Shown: piece after piece, positions 1 through 12,960 of the stretch
Numbering within the stretch: position 1 is the first letter of the stretch
Layout: the number at the start of each line of letters is the position of its first letter
Assembly (NCBI GenBank): GCA_037389465.1
Contig: JAZARR010000159.1
Span: 4,815,501 to 4,879,500 of the forward strand
Origin: Baylisascaris procyonis
Taxonomy: Eukaryota; Nematoda; Chromadorea; Rhabditida; Ascarididae
Direction: 5' to 3'
DNA: 64,000 nucleotides
Notes under the pieces: model-generated
What the model saw: only the letters and a program-made list of their open reading frames with translations
Told to the model about the DNA's origin: nothing
Databases searched by the model: none
Program-made: the position numbers and the translations under genes

Positions 1-644
1 GTTTTTGTTACAATCTACGAATCTGAAGTAACCATTGATAGCATTCCAGCTACGACATTTATTATCATCATTTAAAGCACCTCCATTCTGCTCATTTTAT
101 TAGCATCATACGTTTCGTGAATTAAAGTTACTATAAAAAGTGCAATCGCACCATTTTTTTCTTTTTTTTTTTTTGCGTCGTTTTATTGTATTGTATGATA
201 AGGTCATCGTAATGCGCGTTTATAAAAAACGAAACTACAAAGAGCATAAAATGAGAAACTTCAAGTCGCTTTCTCATTCATTCAACGCTTCTTCGTGGAT
301 CGCACCTCGCTGAAGAACTTTCACATTTTCGGATTGCGGTGCTTTCGGTCATTTGAGAAAGATAGTAGCCCCTGGGCACAACAGTTAGTGAATTTATACG
401 GCATGCTGCGTAAAACGTCGTTTTTTGTGATTTGAGTGTTCTGTATAGTTACCTGTATGATGTGGCAGTTAGGTGCTCTACCATGTTTACCCACCTCTAT
501 TAATCTTCTTCTGGTGCTCTGATGTGTTATTAGCCAATTTGCTAGACGACGATACGAGTTACTCCATTTTTTTAGCTGGGAAATTTACCATTCGTTGTTT
601 TCAGTACCGTTCCTTTCATTTTCGAGAAGTGCTTTGCGTTCTCA
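1..644. other. Upstream region of the Smad gene
   Basis: No gene is supported here. A T-rich acceptor (CCATTTTTTTAG, ending about 565) could receive a spliced leader or an upstream exon; from it the first ATG is the proposed Smad start at 645. I see no clear promoter motif. Confidence 0.4.
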
Positions 645-3600
645 ATGCATCCAGTGCCAAATGCGCCGTCGAATACTGTAACAAATTATGCAAACAGTAA
701 GTGTAGCTTCTTATCTCTTCAATTGAAAAGTAGAAATAACCGATGTGAAGGAAAAGAGGGGGTAGTTCGACTTCATATATGGACGTGATGAATAGGTGTC
801 CGATTGCCAACCCAATATTCAGATGGCTGGAAATGCATCAACCTGGATGCAAAGTATATAAGCGCATAACGGCATTTGTTACCTGGTCGCAGCTAGCCGT
901 CGATGAAAACTTAAATTGGAAAGTGCTTTAAAACAAATTTGAAATGAAGTCGGGAGGCCTCTTCAAACTGTCACCGAGATGGATTTCTGTTTTTCAGAGA
1001 AAACAACGCTTTATGAAACTTTTGTTTATAGAAATAGGATATCGGTATGATGTCTATATGAGCTGATACGAGAAATAAAAGGTTTCCGGTCAATGGAACC
1101 ACAAAACCATTTAAATGAGATTTGAGGAGTTTTATCAAAGACAGGGAGGTGCAAAAAAGAACGGAGTTGTGTTTAGGGTTGATTTGCATGGTAGGCGAGC
1201 GACCATAAGATGGGAATTGCTTATTGGTATGATAATATAGAGATGGAAAAATAACTCAGATTATTTGTGAAGCTAAAATCATGTATCATCGGCAGATGGA
1301 AACATCTGGTGATGAAGAAATAATAGAGACATCTAATTTCTGAGCATCAGTTCATCACTGTCTACTTGGAACAATGGCAAGACTACTTTGTAATACGGCA
1401 CCATAGATGGGAATATATGCTATGACTGGGCAAACAGGTAAAATCATTGAGCCGTCGATGGCATCATACACGTAAGCGTCGTCGAGCTAGAATGAAAAAG
1501 GCGAAAATGATTTCACTACTAGTATTAGAGCAGAAATGATGAAGCAGACTAAAGGTTCTTAAGCCATTTCAGCTAACAGTTTTGTTTCTTCAAGAGAGAA
1601 CCAATTTTATGATGCAGTGAGCACTGTTTTAAAGGGGTAGCGTGATTATTAAATGACCTAAAAGTGTAACATTATCGTTCTACAAATACGATTGCGACGC
1701 AAATGAGCGTACTAATATACGAATGAAATGAACAGCTGAACTGTTATAGAACTTGTTATGAACATAGAACTTAAGAACTGAACTTAGAAAAAGAGGTGGA
1801 CATAAGAAATGAACTGTTGTACTTTCATTAGATGTCTGGAAAACGTATACTTTTGAAATATCTCGTTCATGAGTTGATACCAACTTATCAGCAGCAAGAT
1901 CGTCACGTTTGTCGTTGAGGGTTACCTCAAGGTATGATTTTATCGGTATTATTTGGTATATTTTACTTTTCCTATCAATCAACGGTGGCAATACCGGATC
2001 TCATGCTGATGTTTGCTGATGATATGCAAGAGAAATAAATCAGAAAATTGCAGCTATTCGCATCCCTAGTGGATTTATGCATTTCCCATTCTTGGCAAAA
2101 CTTTTTCACTAACCATAACATCAAGTCGGGACAGGGTAGCTTAAGCAAGAAACAGAATGTGGGACAAAAAAAAAACAACGCTGGAAGGTGAGAACTTCCC
2201 GTACTCAACTGAAGCTTTAATCACGAAGAGCGCTTAATGGCACCTAATTCGAAACAGTTCTGTTGCTGATCTGCATATTAAATAACTGCGCGGAAATGTC
2301 GAATCTAGGCACTTTGTGAGTCATTTTTCTAAAAGATCCGATTTCTGGTTCGTTTTATTTAACGTAGGGATGGCTCTCAAAAATCGTAATTTTGATACGG
2401 TGATTTTAGGTATTCTAATTTATCCTAAATTTACAACTACTTTAAACAAATGATCAGGAATTGAGGTGAAGAAACTAATGAATTCCGAATACGGGAAATA
2501 GAGAAAAGAAAATCTTGTTAAAAAAGTTCACAAAATTTATCTTAGAATAAAGCATGGAATATTGTCCTGCAAGAGAGGTCGCAACTGTTGGTTCGCAGAA
2601 ATATTCTGTCGTCAAGAAAGCCACCGTTCCACATCGAGAGTCAACACTGATTTTGAGATTCATGTTTTGCCGAGAAGAAGTTTGTTTTCATTTGTTTGCG
2701 GTTGACGTATTCAAAAAATATATCAATCTAAGTGCAATTGCATCCAAAATTTCAAACTCGATAAGTCATGGGTTCAAGGGGATGATAGTGCGGGTCGCCG
2801 ATAATCAGCCCACTTGTTAGCTAAACGGACTTATTATTCCGTCGGAATATACACGTGAATTAGATGAGCATACACATGGTGAATCTATAAAAGTGGGTCA
2901 GGTTGGGAAACGATCAGAATATGTCACATATTTGGTCGGTAGTCAGGAAGTCGTGTGGTGAATGAACCATTGATGTATAGCGATGATGGTGATACTTGAA
3001 TGCCTCGCAGCACACTAAGTACAAGCCGACGTTCGTTTTGCTGTGTGATTTTCTCATCTTTTGTGAATTGCTTTATAAGTAAGGGGCACTTTAAGGGGGT
3101 ACTTCAATAAACAAAGTGTTATATAGAATAACTAAATAAATTAAAAGCATTTAGAAAGGGGACAGATGTTGTTATTGACTTATGATTTTATTTCAAAAGC
3201 ACTGAGTGAACTAAATGGAAGTATGCTATTAGAGTATGTTTGATAAAAGACAATTCTTTTCATTTTCAGCAGTCAGCATTTATGAGGGCTAAGCTATGGT
3301 GAGTTGAGTATTTCGCGCTCTTAGTTGATTTCTTTTTGTATTTTTCTCTAAAATTGCCAACTTTTCTCTTGCGTTCTTTTTCGCTTTACATATTTAAAGT
3401 TACGAAATAATTTAGAAAAAATAATAGCTTTTTTGCTGAGAGAATTTTTTTTGTAAAAATAAAACATTTACTGGTAGAAAACTTCATATGGAGAGAAGAA
3501 CTTCTAGCACTTTTTTATTCGTTGTCATCGAATTTGTTGTGCTGTAGTGATGCTGCTATTAGCCAGAGCATCTTACATGCCCGTTTTACTGCATCTTCCT

Positions 3601-3841
3601 ATATTGTACCTTTTTCTCTCTTCCTCCATCTCTAATCCTCTTCCCTACTCTGCCCACGATTTCCAAACTATAAATTTGCAGATATTTTAACATAAAGCGT
3701 GATTTTAATGAAACAACTTGTTTATGTGTAGAAGCGAAAGAAAAAGGGTGAAGCGACTAAGGCTGTAATAAGAAAACATCACATTAACAACTGAAACTGA
3801 GGAGAAAACTATTTTGGCCAGTAGGAACAAACTCTATTGGC

Positions 3842-3897
<56 letters not shown>

Positions 3898-6800
3898 TTG
3901 TATATTTAACTAGTATGCTATTGGGATTCCGCTCTGCGACTGGTTCCTTACCGGAAATCTTAAAGGAGAGCAGTTTTCGGTGTTTTCTCTCGATTTTTGC
4001 CGTTAGATTTGCCACCAAACGGAAATAATTCCTCGACAATATCAACCGCTAATGAAGTATCCTCACAGCAGAATTTAATGGTCGAATAAATAGTTCGGAA
4101 TTGAATATGTTACGTCGAAGTGGATTGTCCACTGCCAAATAGATAGAATGTTTTGAAAAGATTGCACATTTTTCAATTTTCGTTTAAGAACAATGTTAGA
4201 CGACGCCAAATTTGTGCTGAAAACAACGTTGGTCAATGGAAAGTATTGTAGAGTTTGTTTATGGAGACCTTTGTTCCGATGGATTTCTTAATTCAGTTGT
4301 GCATTCACATTAATCTTGGCTTGTTACATTTTTACTTCGTGAATCGTTGATAAAGTGCCATAAACGAGCATTAAAGTAGTATGCGAGATGCTTTAGCTGC
4401 AAAAGTATCAGCACTGATTACTGATAAAAAAGAGATGACAAATCATTGCTGTTGAGAAAAAGCTTTTTATCTACAAAAAATTCTTATCAGCAGTACTTTC
4501 TTCAATCAAAAAAAAAAAAAACGACGAATAGCTATCGCCAGTTCTCTTTTTTACCAATAAGGAAAAGAATAGTCGACTTGAAATTTGCTGCTTTTGGGTG
4601 TTTGTTTACCGTTCGACAAGGGGAGGGGAAGTGAGGGGATATAATCCATATGTGATGATAGTTCTGATGCATAATGCAGACTACCTTAAGACTGATAGTA
4701 TTGAGGTGCGCTCTAGGAGCATGTTCATTACTGTTGCCGCTTTTAAGAACATAAGGGGTTACTGTTCGAATAGCATACTGTATTTTGAGGGTATGCCTCT
4801 CATGTTTTATTGAATATGTGATTACGGTGATTGGCAATTGTTCATTACTAAAATTTGTTGCTTCGAGTAGGCAGCGTGAGGGTAAAGAGTGAGTTGACTA
4901 CGTGTTCGATGAGTTTCCACAAGCGCAACGGGATAAGGCTGATTCCCTTAATTTGATTTCCGTTGACCTTTGTCCATCTCGCAAGCCATTTAAAGTTTAT
5001 CTTTCACTTATTACCAATTGGTTTCAACGAAGAAACTTAGTGAAAGCACATCTGAATATTTTGAGTATGATCGGCCAACTGCAGTCATGAAAATATGTTC
5101 CCTTGAGGCACATAAAGTTAAGGCTATCGCTAAATAGAACTCCTATTGTTTAAGGTGAAATGTCGACGTGTAGATCAGGTGCTTCTTCGTCTGGCTCTCC
5201 AGTACTAGTGAGCGATCAGCAGTCGTTCGTACAATTGCATCCTCAGATGTCGAGTCCAGCTAGACCACAATTGGCACTTTCCAGTCAACATCCAACAAGC
5301 TCAGATGCATGCGCTACTATAACGCAGTGTCTCATGCTCTACCATACGGTATGTATCTACACTTTTTATCTATCTCTTATTCGATTTTAGCAAATCTTTA
5401 CAGTATTCTGTTTGTTGAGTGCAATATCGGTAGAACTCGATGCTGTGGCGTGATAACATACATACACCTGTCGAAGGAATCTGCTAGAAGGTACCATCTG
5501 CAAGAGCGATGAGGGAATTTCAAGTCTTGCCGCCTCATCGCTTAGCTATGCATGTCTCGGTCGGCGTTCCTCATGATTATGTATGCTATGTCACAACCAG
5601 TCGTATTCGCATTCGGCTTATCAATTGTTCAGTTTTCCTTTAATGTGGATTTTATCTTATCTTTTTTATATTTAAATACCATCAGTGTGGATTGAATTTC
5701 GCTAATTTAGGGTCGAGATGAAGAGTTCAGCAGGAAAGCAATCGAGAGCCTAATAAAGAAGTTGAAGGACAAAAGGGATGAGTTGGATGCGCTTATCTCG
5801 GCTGTAACTTCGCACGGCAAAATGGCATCAAAATGTATAACAATACAGCGTACTCTTGACGGACGCCTTCAGGTGCGTTTGTTGCTTAAAAAGTCAATTA
5901 GATCTTTTTGAGTTTTTATTTTTCCAAAGGGAGTTCCTTAATGCAGTGTCTGGCGTTTAACGAATATTGAAAGTCTTTGTTGTTGTTCAAAAAAATCTTT
6001 ATTCATAAACAACAAGAAATCTGAAATCCAGCAATTATCACTCTGCGTTACATTCTAAAACTTTTGAATGCTTAATTACGAGTACGCAACATCAAAAAGT
6101 GATTTAGTGGTTGTTCTCTAACGGTTATGACACGGTTGCATCACCATATATTGCTTATCTTTTTGATTTTCTCTTGAAGTGATGTGAAATTTTTATTCAG
6201 GTCGCTGGTCGCAAAGGATTTCCACATGTCGTTTATGCTCGGATATGGCGTTGGCCAGATCTGCACAAAAACGAGCTCAAACATTTGCCAATATGTCAAT
6301 GTGCGTTCGACCTGAAGTGTGACCTCGTAAGTTTGCAGACGCATATTTGAGGGTTTATCGCATATCTGAAGAGATCTATTTTGTAGACATATGTGTGTGT
6401 CATCATGTTTAATGCGTTTTAAGCTCTTAGTTGATAGACTGCTTAGGGTGGGGGAGGGCACAATTTCAGGCTTTTAGGACCAAACGATAGAAAAACTCCT
6501 CCCAAGAAGTTTGGCACATCATCATTTGTGAATTGAGTTCAAGTTTATTAAGGATTCTGTCTTGTGAGCGAAGTTTATTTGATAGCGCGCAATTGAGAGC
6601 ATCGATGCAATTAGTGGAGAGATTGAAATTCGTCTGTTGGGTGATTGTGATTCGTTATTCCGTTCGTTTCATCTGAATTTTGAAGCATTATGAATTTGAA
6701 GTGTGCGCTATGATAAGAATACCCTCTTAGGTTTGTGTGAATCCATATCACTATGACCGCGTTGTCCCACCTGGCATTGGCTCGTTGGACTTGTCAAATC

Positions 6801-9800
6801 TAAAGCTGGAGCATCGACAATCGCAAGATGATTCGACAACGCTTTCTCCGAAAAGCGCTTCTGATGATTTACCTAAGTAACATTTTTTTTTCTTGTTCTT
6901 AAGCTGCGGCTACGCTTAGTTTGCTTTCCTATGACAGATAAGTGTATGGGATCCGTTCCTCCTGCTGCACATTCCGTCGTGCGGTGGTACTTTCTGATTC
7001 ATTCAATTATCTGTCGTTTCAATTAAGATTTAATTTTTCCGCCTGACTATAGAGATATCCATTTCCTCCAAAGATAAAAATTTTTTCATATAGATATCTC
7101 CTTCACTGTGTGCCATACTGTTATACCGGCATCATTCGTAGCGAGTTGTTAGAAGTTACTCTATCATTAATTGTGATCGAGTTGCCATTTTCCAGATGGG
7201 ATACCTCGGAATGGCACGGATTATGCAGTAGAGTGCTTCCTGGGAATATCAAGATTAGGAAATTTGTGGGAATTTGGATCAACAATTCCTCACTCACGAT
7301 TTGAATGATAAGAGAGGAAAGATATTTGCACACTAAGGACGGTTCACATTGCATCATTTGTTTGGGGGAAAAATTTTGCAGAAAAGTTTTCACTTTTATG
7401 GTTACTTTGCTACTTTCAAAACCCTTATTGAGATGCTCATTTCTACAACAACCTTTGTGCTAATTGCAGCGCTTATGACCTTTGAAATCAGGCAATAAAA
7501 TCTTAAAGCCTATTTAATAGCTTTGCAAAAACTTCAACTTTTAATGGAATTATGGCCGTAAAATGTGGTTAACGATCATTCTTGGCGTATGATTCAACGA
7601 ATGTTGGAAGACATCTGCCCAGAATCGGGTTTATCTTTAAATAAAGCAGCGTGTGAATTTTAAGGTGGAATCATGTCCTTTTCTTGCCCTCACTTTGAGG
7701 TGAACATTTCTGCAATGCATAACGTCACCGAACGTGTAAACACTGAAAGATTTGTTTTGCATAAACCTGTAGCCACCAGGTTATGAATTCGGTTGTTTCG
7801 ATAATCATAAATAATTCTCGTTGAGGATCAGCAGTAATCGACCGGCCGATTCGGAGAAACTTACTTCGAAGAATCTAACCTACGCATCATCAGCGCATAC
7901 ATCGCCGAATGTTAGCAAAACAGGTATCACTTCTTGTTGTAGGAAACGGCAACGCAGCGGCTCCTCTTTTGCATATAGCCCAGTGATGTGTTTTTTCTGA
8001 TGCATTATATTGGGCACATTTCTTTGCTTCTCATGCTGGCAGACCCATTTCATATTGTGTGCGTTGAAGGTAGTTCTTCGACAGTTTCTGCTGATTTAGG
8101 ATGCTTCATCTCTGCTCAGGTCCGGGCATTGAACTCCATATATCTGTGTGCTGTTCAGTTCACTTCGTCAGTGAATGAAGTGAAGTGGCAATGCATCTCA
8201 TTTCAGTCGCCAGTGGGCACGGCAGGGGTACAACAATTCTATCATTCATTATCTCTTTCGTCTTTTACTCATATATTTGAATATATGAAACAAATAAATG
8301 TATGGAAATAATGCGTTCGCGTTTGCTTTTGTGGGAAAGCGTAAATGAGGTATTTTATCCTCCTAAACTGTGTTGCGAAGAATAAAATGGATGGCTGAGG
8401 GATGTATGGTGACCGTCATGTTTGTTATTCAGAAGGCGATCACGTACATGGGTGGTTCGGCTGCTGGTTTCTGCGTTCAACTCCCTTACGTCATCTTGAG
8501 TTCAATGTTCAAACATAGGAGTCCGCTCATTGAATTTGCCGTACAATTAATACCGATGATGGCTCGATATTTTTGTTAATAATTTTCGTCGCATTTTACA
8601 TTATTGTCACTGAGAGAGAGAGAAAGAGGGGAAAGAAAGGAAGCAGGGGGCAGTCATCTAATGCGATCGTGGAGATTTGTTCAGAGGAATGGGGATTTGA
8701 ATTTGATTCGGAGAATTGACGATCCAATTTGTTCGTTGAAAAAAAGGATAAGTTCAGCTTATATGATTGGATTGGTTGCATAAAATGAAAGATGAGATGA
8801 TTGGCAAATATGTTTTATGGAGTAAATTGGATTTGGTGCAAAGAATATGCACAGTTATTGTTGAATTTTGTGAACAATTAACACAAACATTTACTCTTTG
8901 ATTGGAACATTTCTTTGTTTATTTGGGCATTGCGAGCGATTTGCTAACTAAGACCAACGTTATAGTTTATGCTTTCAAGGATTTTCTTTTATGAAACATT
9001 TCTTGCTCTGGTGAGATATAATGGAAGTAAGGGAAAATTTTTGGCTGATAAATCAGGAAAAGAACTTTTTTTGCCTATACAATTAGTAATTTAACATTGA
9101 GGTAATAGACACAGTAACAGCAATTCCCAAATGAGGTATACTAACAAGAGAGATAATTGAAAAAGAAAATCATTACTAACGATTTTTTGCAACTGATCGG
9201 ATCAGTTATCATGCTAAAGATCAATGAATACTGGATTGTCAGTGCTAGCAGAAGTTGCATGGATTATTTGTTTTCAGAGGACAAGAGTGTCGTTGGTGCG
9301 GATGTGGATCCCGGATCATTCAGTGCACCGTTATTGCAACCCCAACATGGTGCATCAGTCTGGTCATCGGTTGATGAAGCGCAGTCATCAACCACTTCAC
9401 TCGCTGCACAAATCCGTTAGCTTTTCTTTATATAAATTTGAATTAAATGCATCTGCATTCGATCATATTTTTGCGAATTTGAGTTAAATGTGTTCTTATT
9501 TATTGTCAGTTGAAGTCAACTAGGTTTTCGCTGTAAATTTCAGGCTTGTTGCTTCACATCTAAGTGAAAGCCCTACTCTTTCGAAAGGATAACACCTGTG
9601 GAGATTGCAGCCATAGAGCAGATAGAAAAAAGATTTCATTGATGAATGCTTTTAGAAGCGATTAATTTATAGCACAAGTTTTGCTAGCCTTATATATACA
9701 ATGGCATAACAAAGATCGGTCTTTTATTAAAAGTTCATGCGGAAATATTTGAAGGCAAGATGACTCTAAATATGAATTCCACTCTCTTTGTAGCATTGTC

Positions 9801-12800
9801 AACTTTGGCTGCAAATTTGGGTTATCCGGCCGCAAATGCTCAGCCATCAATATGCTCAACGAATCTCTATCCTGGTAGTTCAGCAGCGTCTGTCATCCCA
9901 CCGAACGCTCTTTATAACCTACCAACTGCTTCCCGTACGTTGAATGCTTAGTTTCAACGTTTCGCATACTCACATTGCCCATAATCGCAATGCTTGTAGT
10001 AATGCCACATTCTGTTGAGACGTTCAACCAGATCATCCAAATGGCCGATGATTTCTTCATTTAAAGCTTTCTGCCGTAGTAGAGCCTCTTTAGTTAAGTC
10101 TTCGCTTGTTATGCCCTCTTCTTCCAGTTTCCTTCACCGCCATCTTTTTTAGAGAGAAAAAATTGGACGAATGAAGTTGTTTCCAGAAATTCAGCAAATT
10201 TCCCTTTATTTTGTTAAAAATTTCCGCCGCTTAGGGGGATAAAATTAGGGGTATTTGAGATGTAGATGCTTTGGATGCATTGAGCAGCAAATTTCTTCTG
10301 CTTATGATTACTTGGGGTGATTTGGCTGTTCATTATTATTCTTATGTTTTTCTTATTCTCACAGAAAAGTGAAGGATCCGTGCTGTTTACTTCTTCTATA
10401 ATGGCTTAGCTGGTAAAGCATGAAGCTGTTACTTTAGAGGCATGAGTTCGGACCCCATCCGAAATGAGCTTCATTTCATTGTTTCGCATATAGCCAGCGT
10501 TGCTGAGTTGGTTTTCGTGGGACAGATACAACGAGAGCCGATGCCGGAGGTTCCTTTTGTTATTTCCATAAGTGTTGCTGTTTCTGGAAATAATGGTCAG
10601 AATCACCTCTCGTCAATAAGTTAGGTTGCACTTGTTGTCTGATTTATGTAAATCGAAGCTCACGACTGTTCTCCTTACAGAGGAGAGTATGCAAGCAAGG
10701 GAAGGAGGTGTTGCTGCAGCGGTGGCAACTGCAGAACCGGATCCTATTTCCAGTCAGCCACGTAAGTGTGTAATTTTTGTCAGCCGTCTGAAAGACTACT
10801 TCTCTGACACTCTCTCAAATAAAGGGAAACATCCGTAGAAGCTTGTCTGTCTGCTGATTCCACATTGATCTGTCTGTTAGAAACTCACCAATATCTGCTG
10901 AATGAGTCTTAAGTTCTGATATGTTTTAATCTGCTTAGAAACTTAGGGATAACAGAGTTGATCTTTGCTTATGCTTGCTTAGAGCTTCCTTTCAAGTGGA
11001 CCCTTGGTTTTATTCGTAGCCCCATTTGTGGCAAACCTGTTCTAAAGCAATGCGGCAGCCAATCGGTGATACTGTCGACTGCTTTTTCTAGCCTTTCGAA
11101 ACGAGTTCCTTCTCAAGCTTTCTTCAAAGACTGAAGAATGAAAAACCTTCGAATAAGCCTATGATTTCATTGTGTTAGATTCTGATCGGATGAGTGTGAT
11201 GGTCACTCGTGGGAATTGTGGCATACTCTGTTTTAACCGGATCACGAGCGGTCACTAGAGTCGTGTTTAGGTATTCATAGATATTGATCGAATTGTCTTC
11301 TGCATCAGTGCAGAATTTCATCAAAATCTATTCCCGATGAAGTTCTTAATTCATCAGCTCTTTTCCATTTTATCAAATCCAAGGAATTGTACTCTGTTGT
11401 TCGGCTTATTGGCTTTATGAAGCGTGGAACGTTAAGCAATATACCTCGTTAAGCAATGTAAGGTGCAGGATATTCACGGAATCCCGACGATGGCTTATAT
11501 TTTGCAAACGACCATCAGCGGTTTGAGTTGGTGCGGCTTACTTCCGCCGGCCGTTAGGTGGATGCGATCCTGCATGCCCCCAGCTAATGTGCTGTACGAT
11601 ATCTGTTTGTGTTTGATGGCACGATAGATTGTTGACTCTTTAACCGTCAGAATGGAACTCTATGATGGTCGTTATTTCACAAGTTCTACGATGTTTTCTC
11701 TTTCTGAAGGCATTTGATTGAAAGGGGTATTGCAACAGGTGGAATGGTAGTGGAGCTAAATGCCTTGCTACGGAAATGTTGTGAAGTTTCACCAGCTAGC
11801 TATGGATGTTATCTCTGACAGGCCCGGTTGAGACTATTTCCAAAGTATTCAAGGAGAGCATATGTCAATATTTTGGTCGTCCATTTAAGGTGATCATTTT
11901 TCCTAGATTCAACTCTTCACCTCTTTTTCTTGTTTCGCTTGGAATTTGCCTTGATATTGAGTCGTTGTTGCTTAAGTGTGGACACTTCGAGAATCCAGTA
12001 GTGGGATTGGTATTAGGGTAATGCATGTAACCATGTTAATGGTTATCAGATTTGAAAGATGATGGAGATATAAATATTTTGCAGCTCTATTAGGCATATA
12101 CTAGCATATTTGCACCTCACTTCTTAGAGCTTATCTTGATTTCCTACTTAAACTTTCATTTAATCGAAGATATTTGCATATAGTGCAGAAGAATTTTGGT
12201 TATGGGATTCTGTTTAGTAGCCGCATTGTGCTCAAAGTAAGTAGCCATTTTACCTGTGATTGAGGTAAGAGCTCAGAAAATGGCTACATAAGTGATTCGT
12301 TTGGTTTTAATTATTTACGCATTCATAATTGTGGATATGTCTTTTCCTTGTTAATTGCAACCATTTATTACCATGCTCCTTCTTCTTCAGGTCTAACTCT
12401 CTCCTTTGCTCTGTTCATCGTTTATCTCCCGATTTACTGTAATTATTTATATTTATATTTAAATCATATTTATATTTATTTATGCTTATATTTAAATTAG
12501 AATGACATACATTCGGATGTTTTTTACCTGTACAGGTAATGATGGTTTTCAGGTCCGACAAACTGGTGTATGATATCGTATTATGAATACGACACAAAAG
12601 TCGGTGAGACGTACGCAGTGGGTCGACCATCAGTATATGTAGACGGTGGAGTGGATCCGTCGGCGCCTGGAAGGTTCTGTCTCGGCTCGCTATCGAATGT
12701 GCAGCGATCGGATGTTAGCGAGCGTTGTAGGTGAGTCATTTCGCTCTGAGAAATCCTTGTTCGATAAATCTGCAGATTTGTTTTGTGTGCATCTTCCAGA

Positions 12801-12927
12801 GAATCGTTTTTTATTGTGTGTTTTTCTAGTTGAAATTCATGAGGAAGTTCATGTACATGCTGTGAAATAATTTCGGCAAGCTGATCGCTCCTCTCCGCGG
12901 CTCAAATAAATATCATTTTTTTCAGCG

Positions 12928-12960
<33 letters not shown>

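Noticed and set aside
3837..4028. Tyrosine-rich plus-strand frame
   Set aside because: Produced by the (ATT)n microsatellite.
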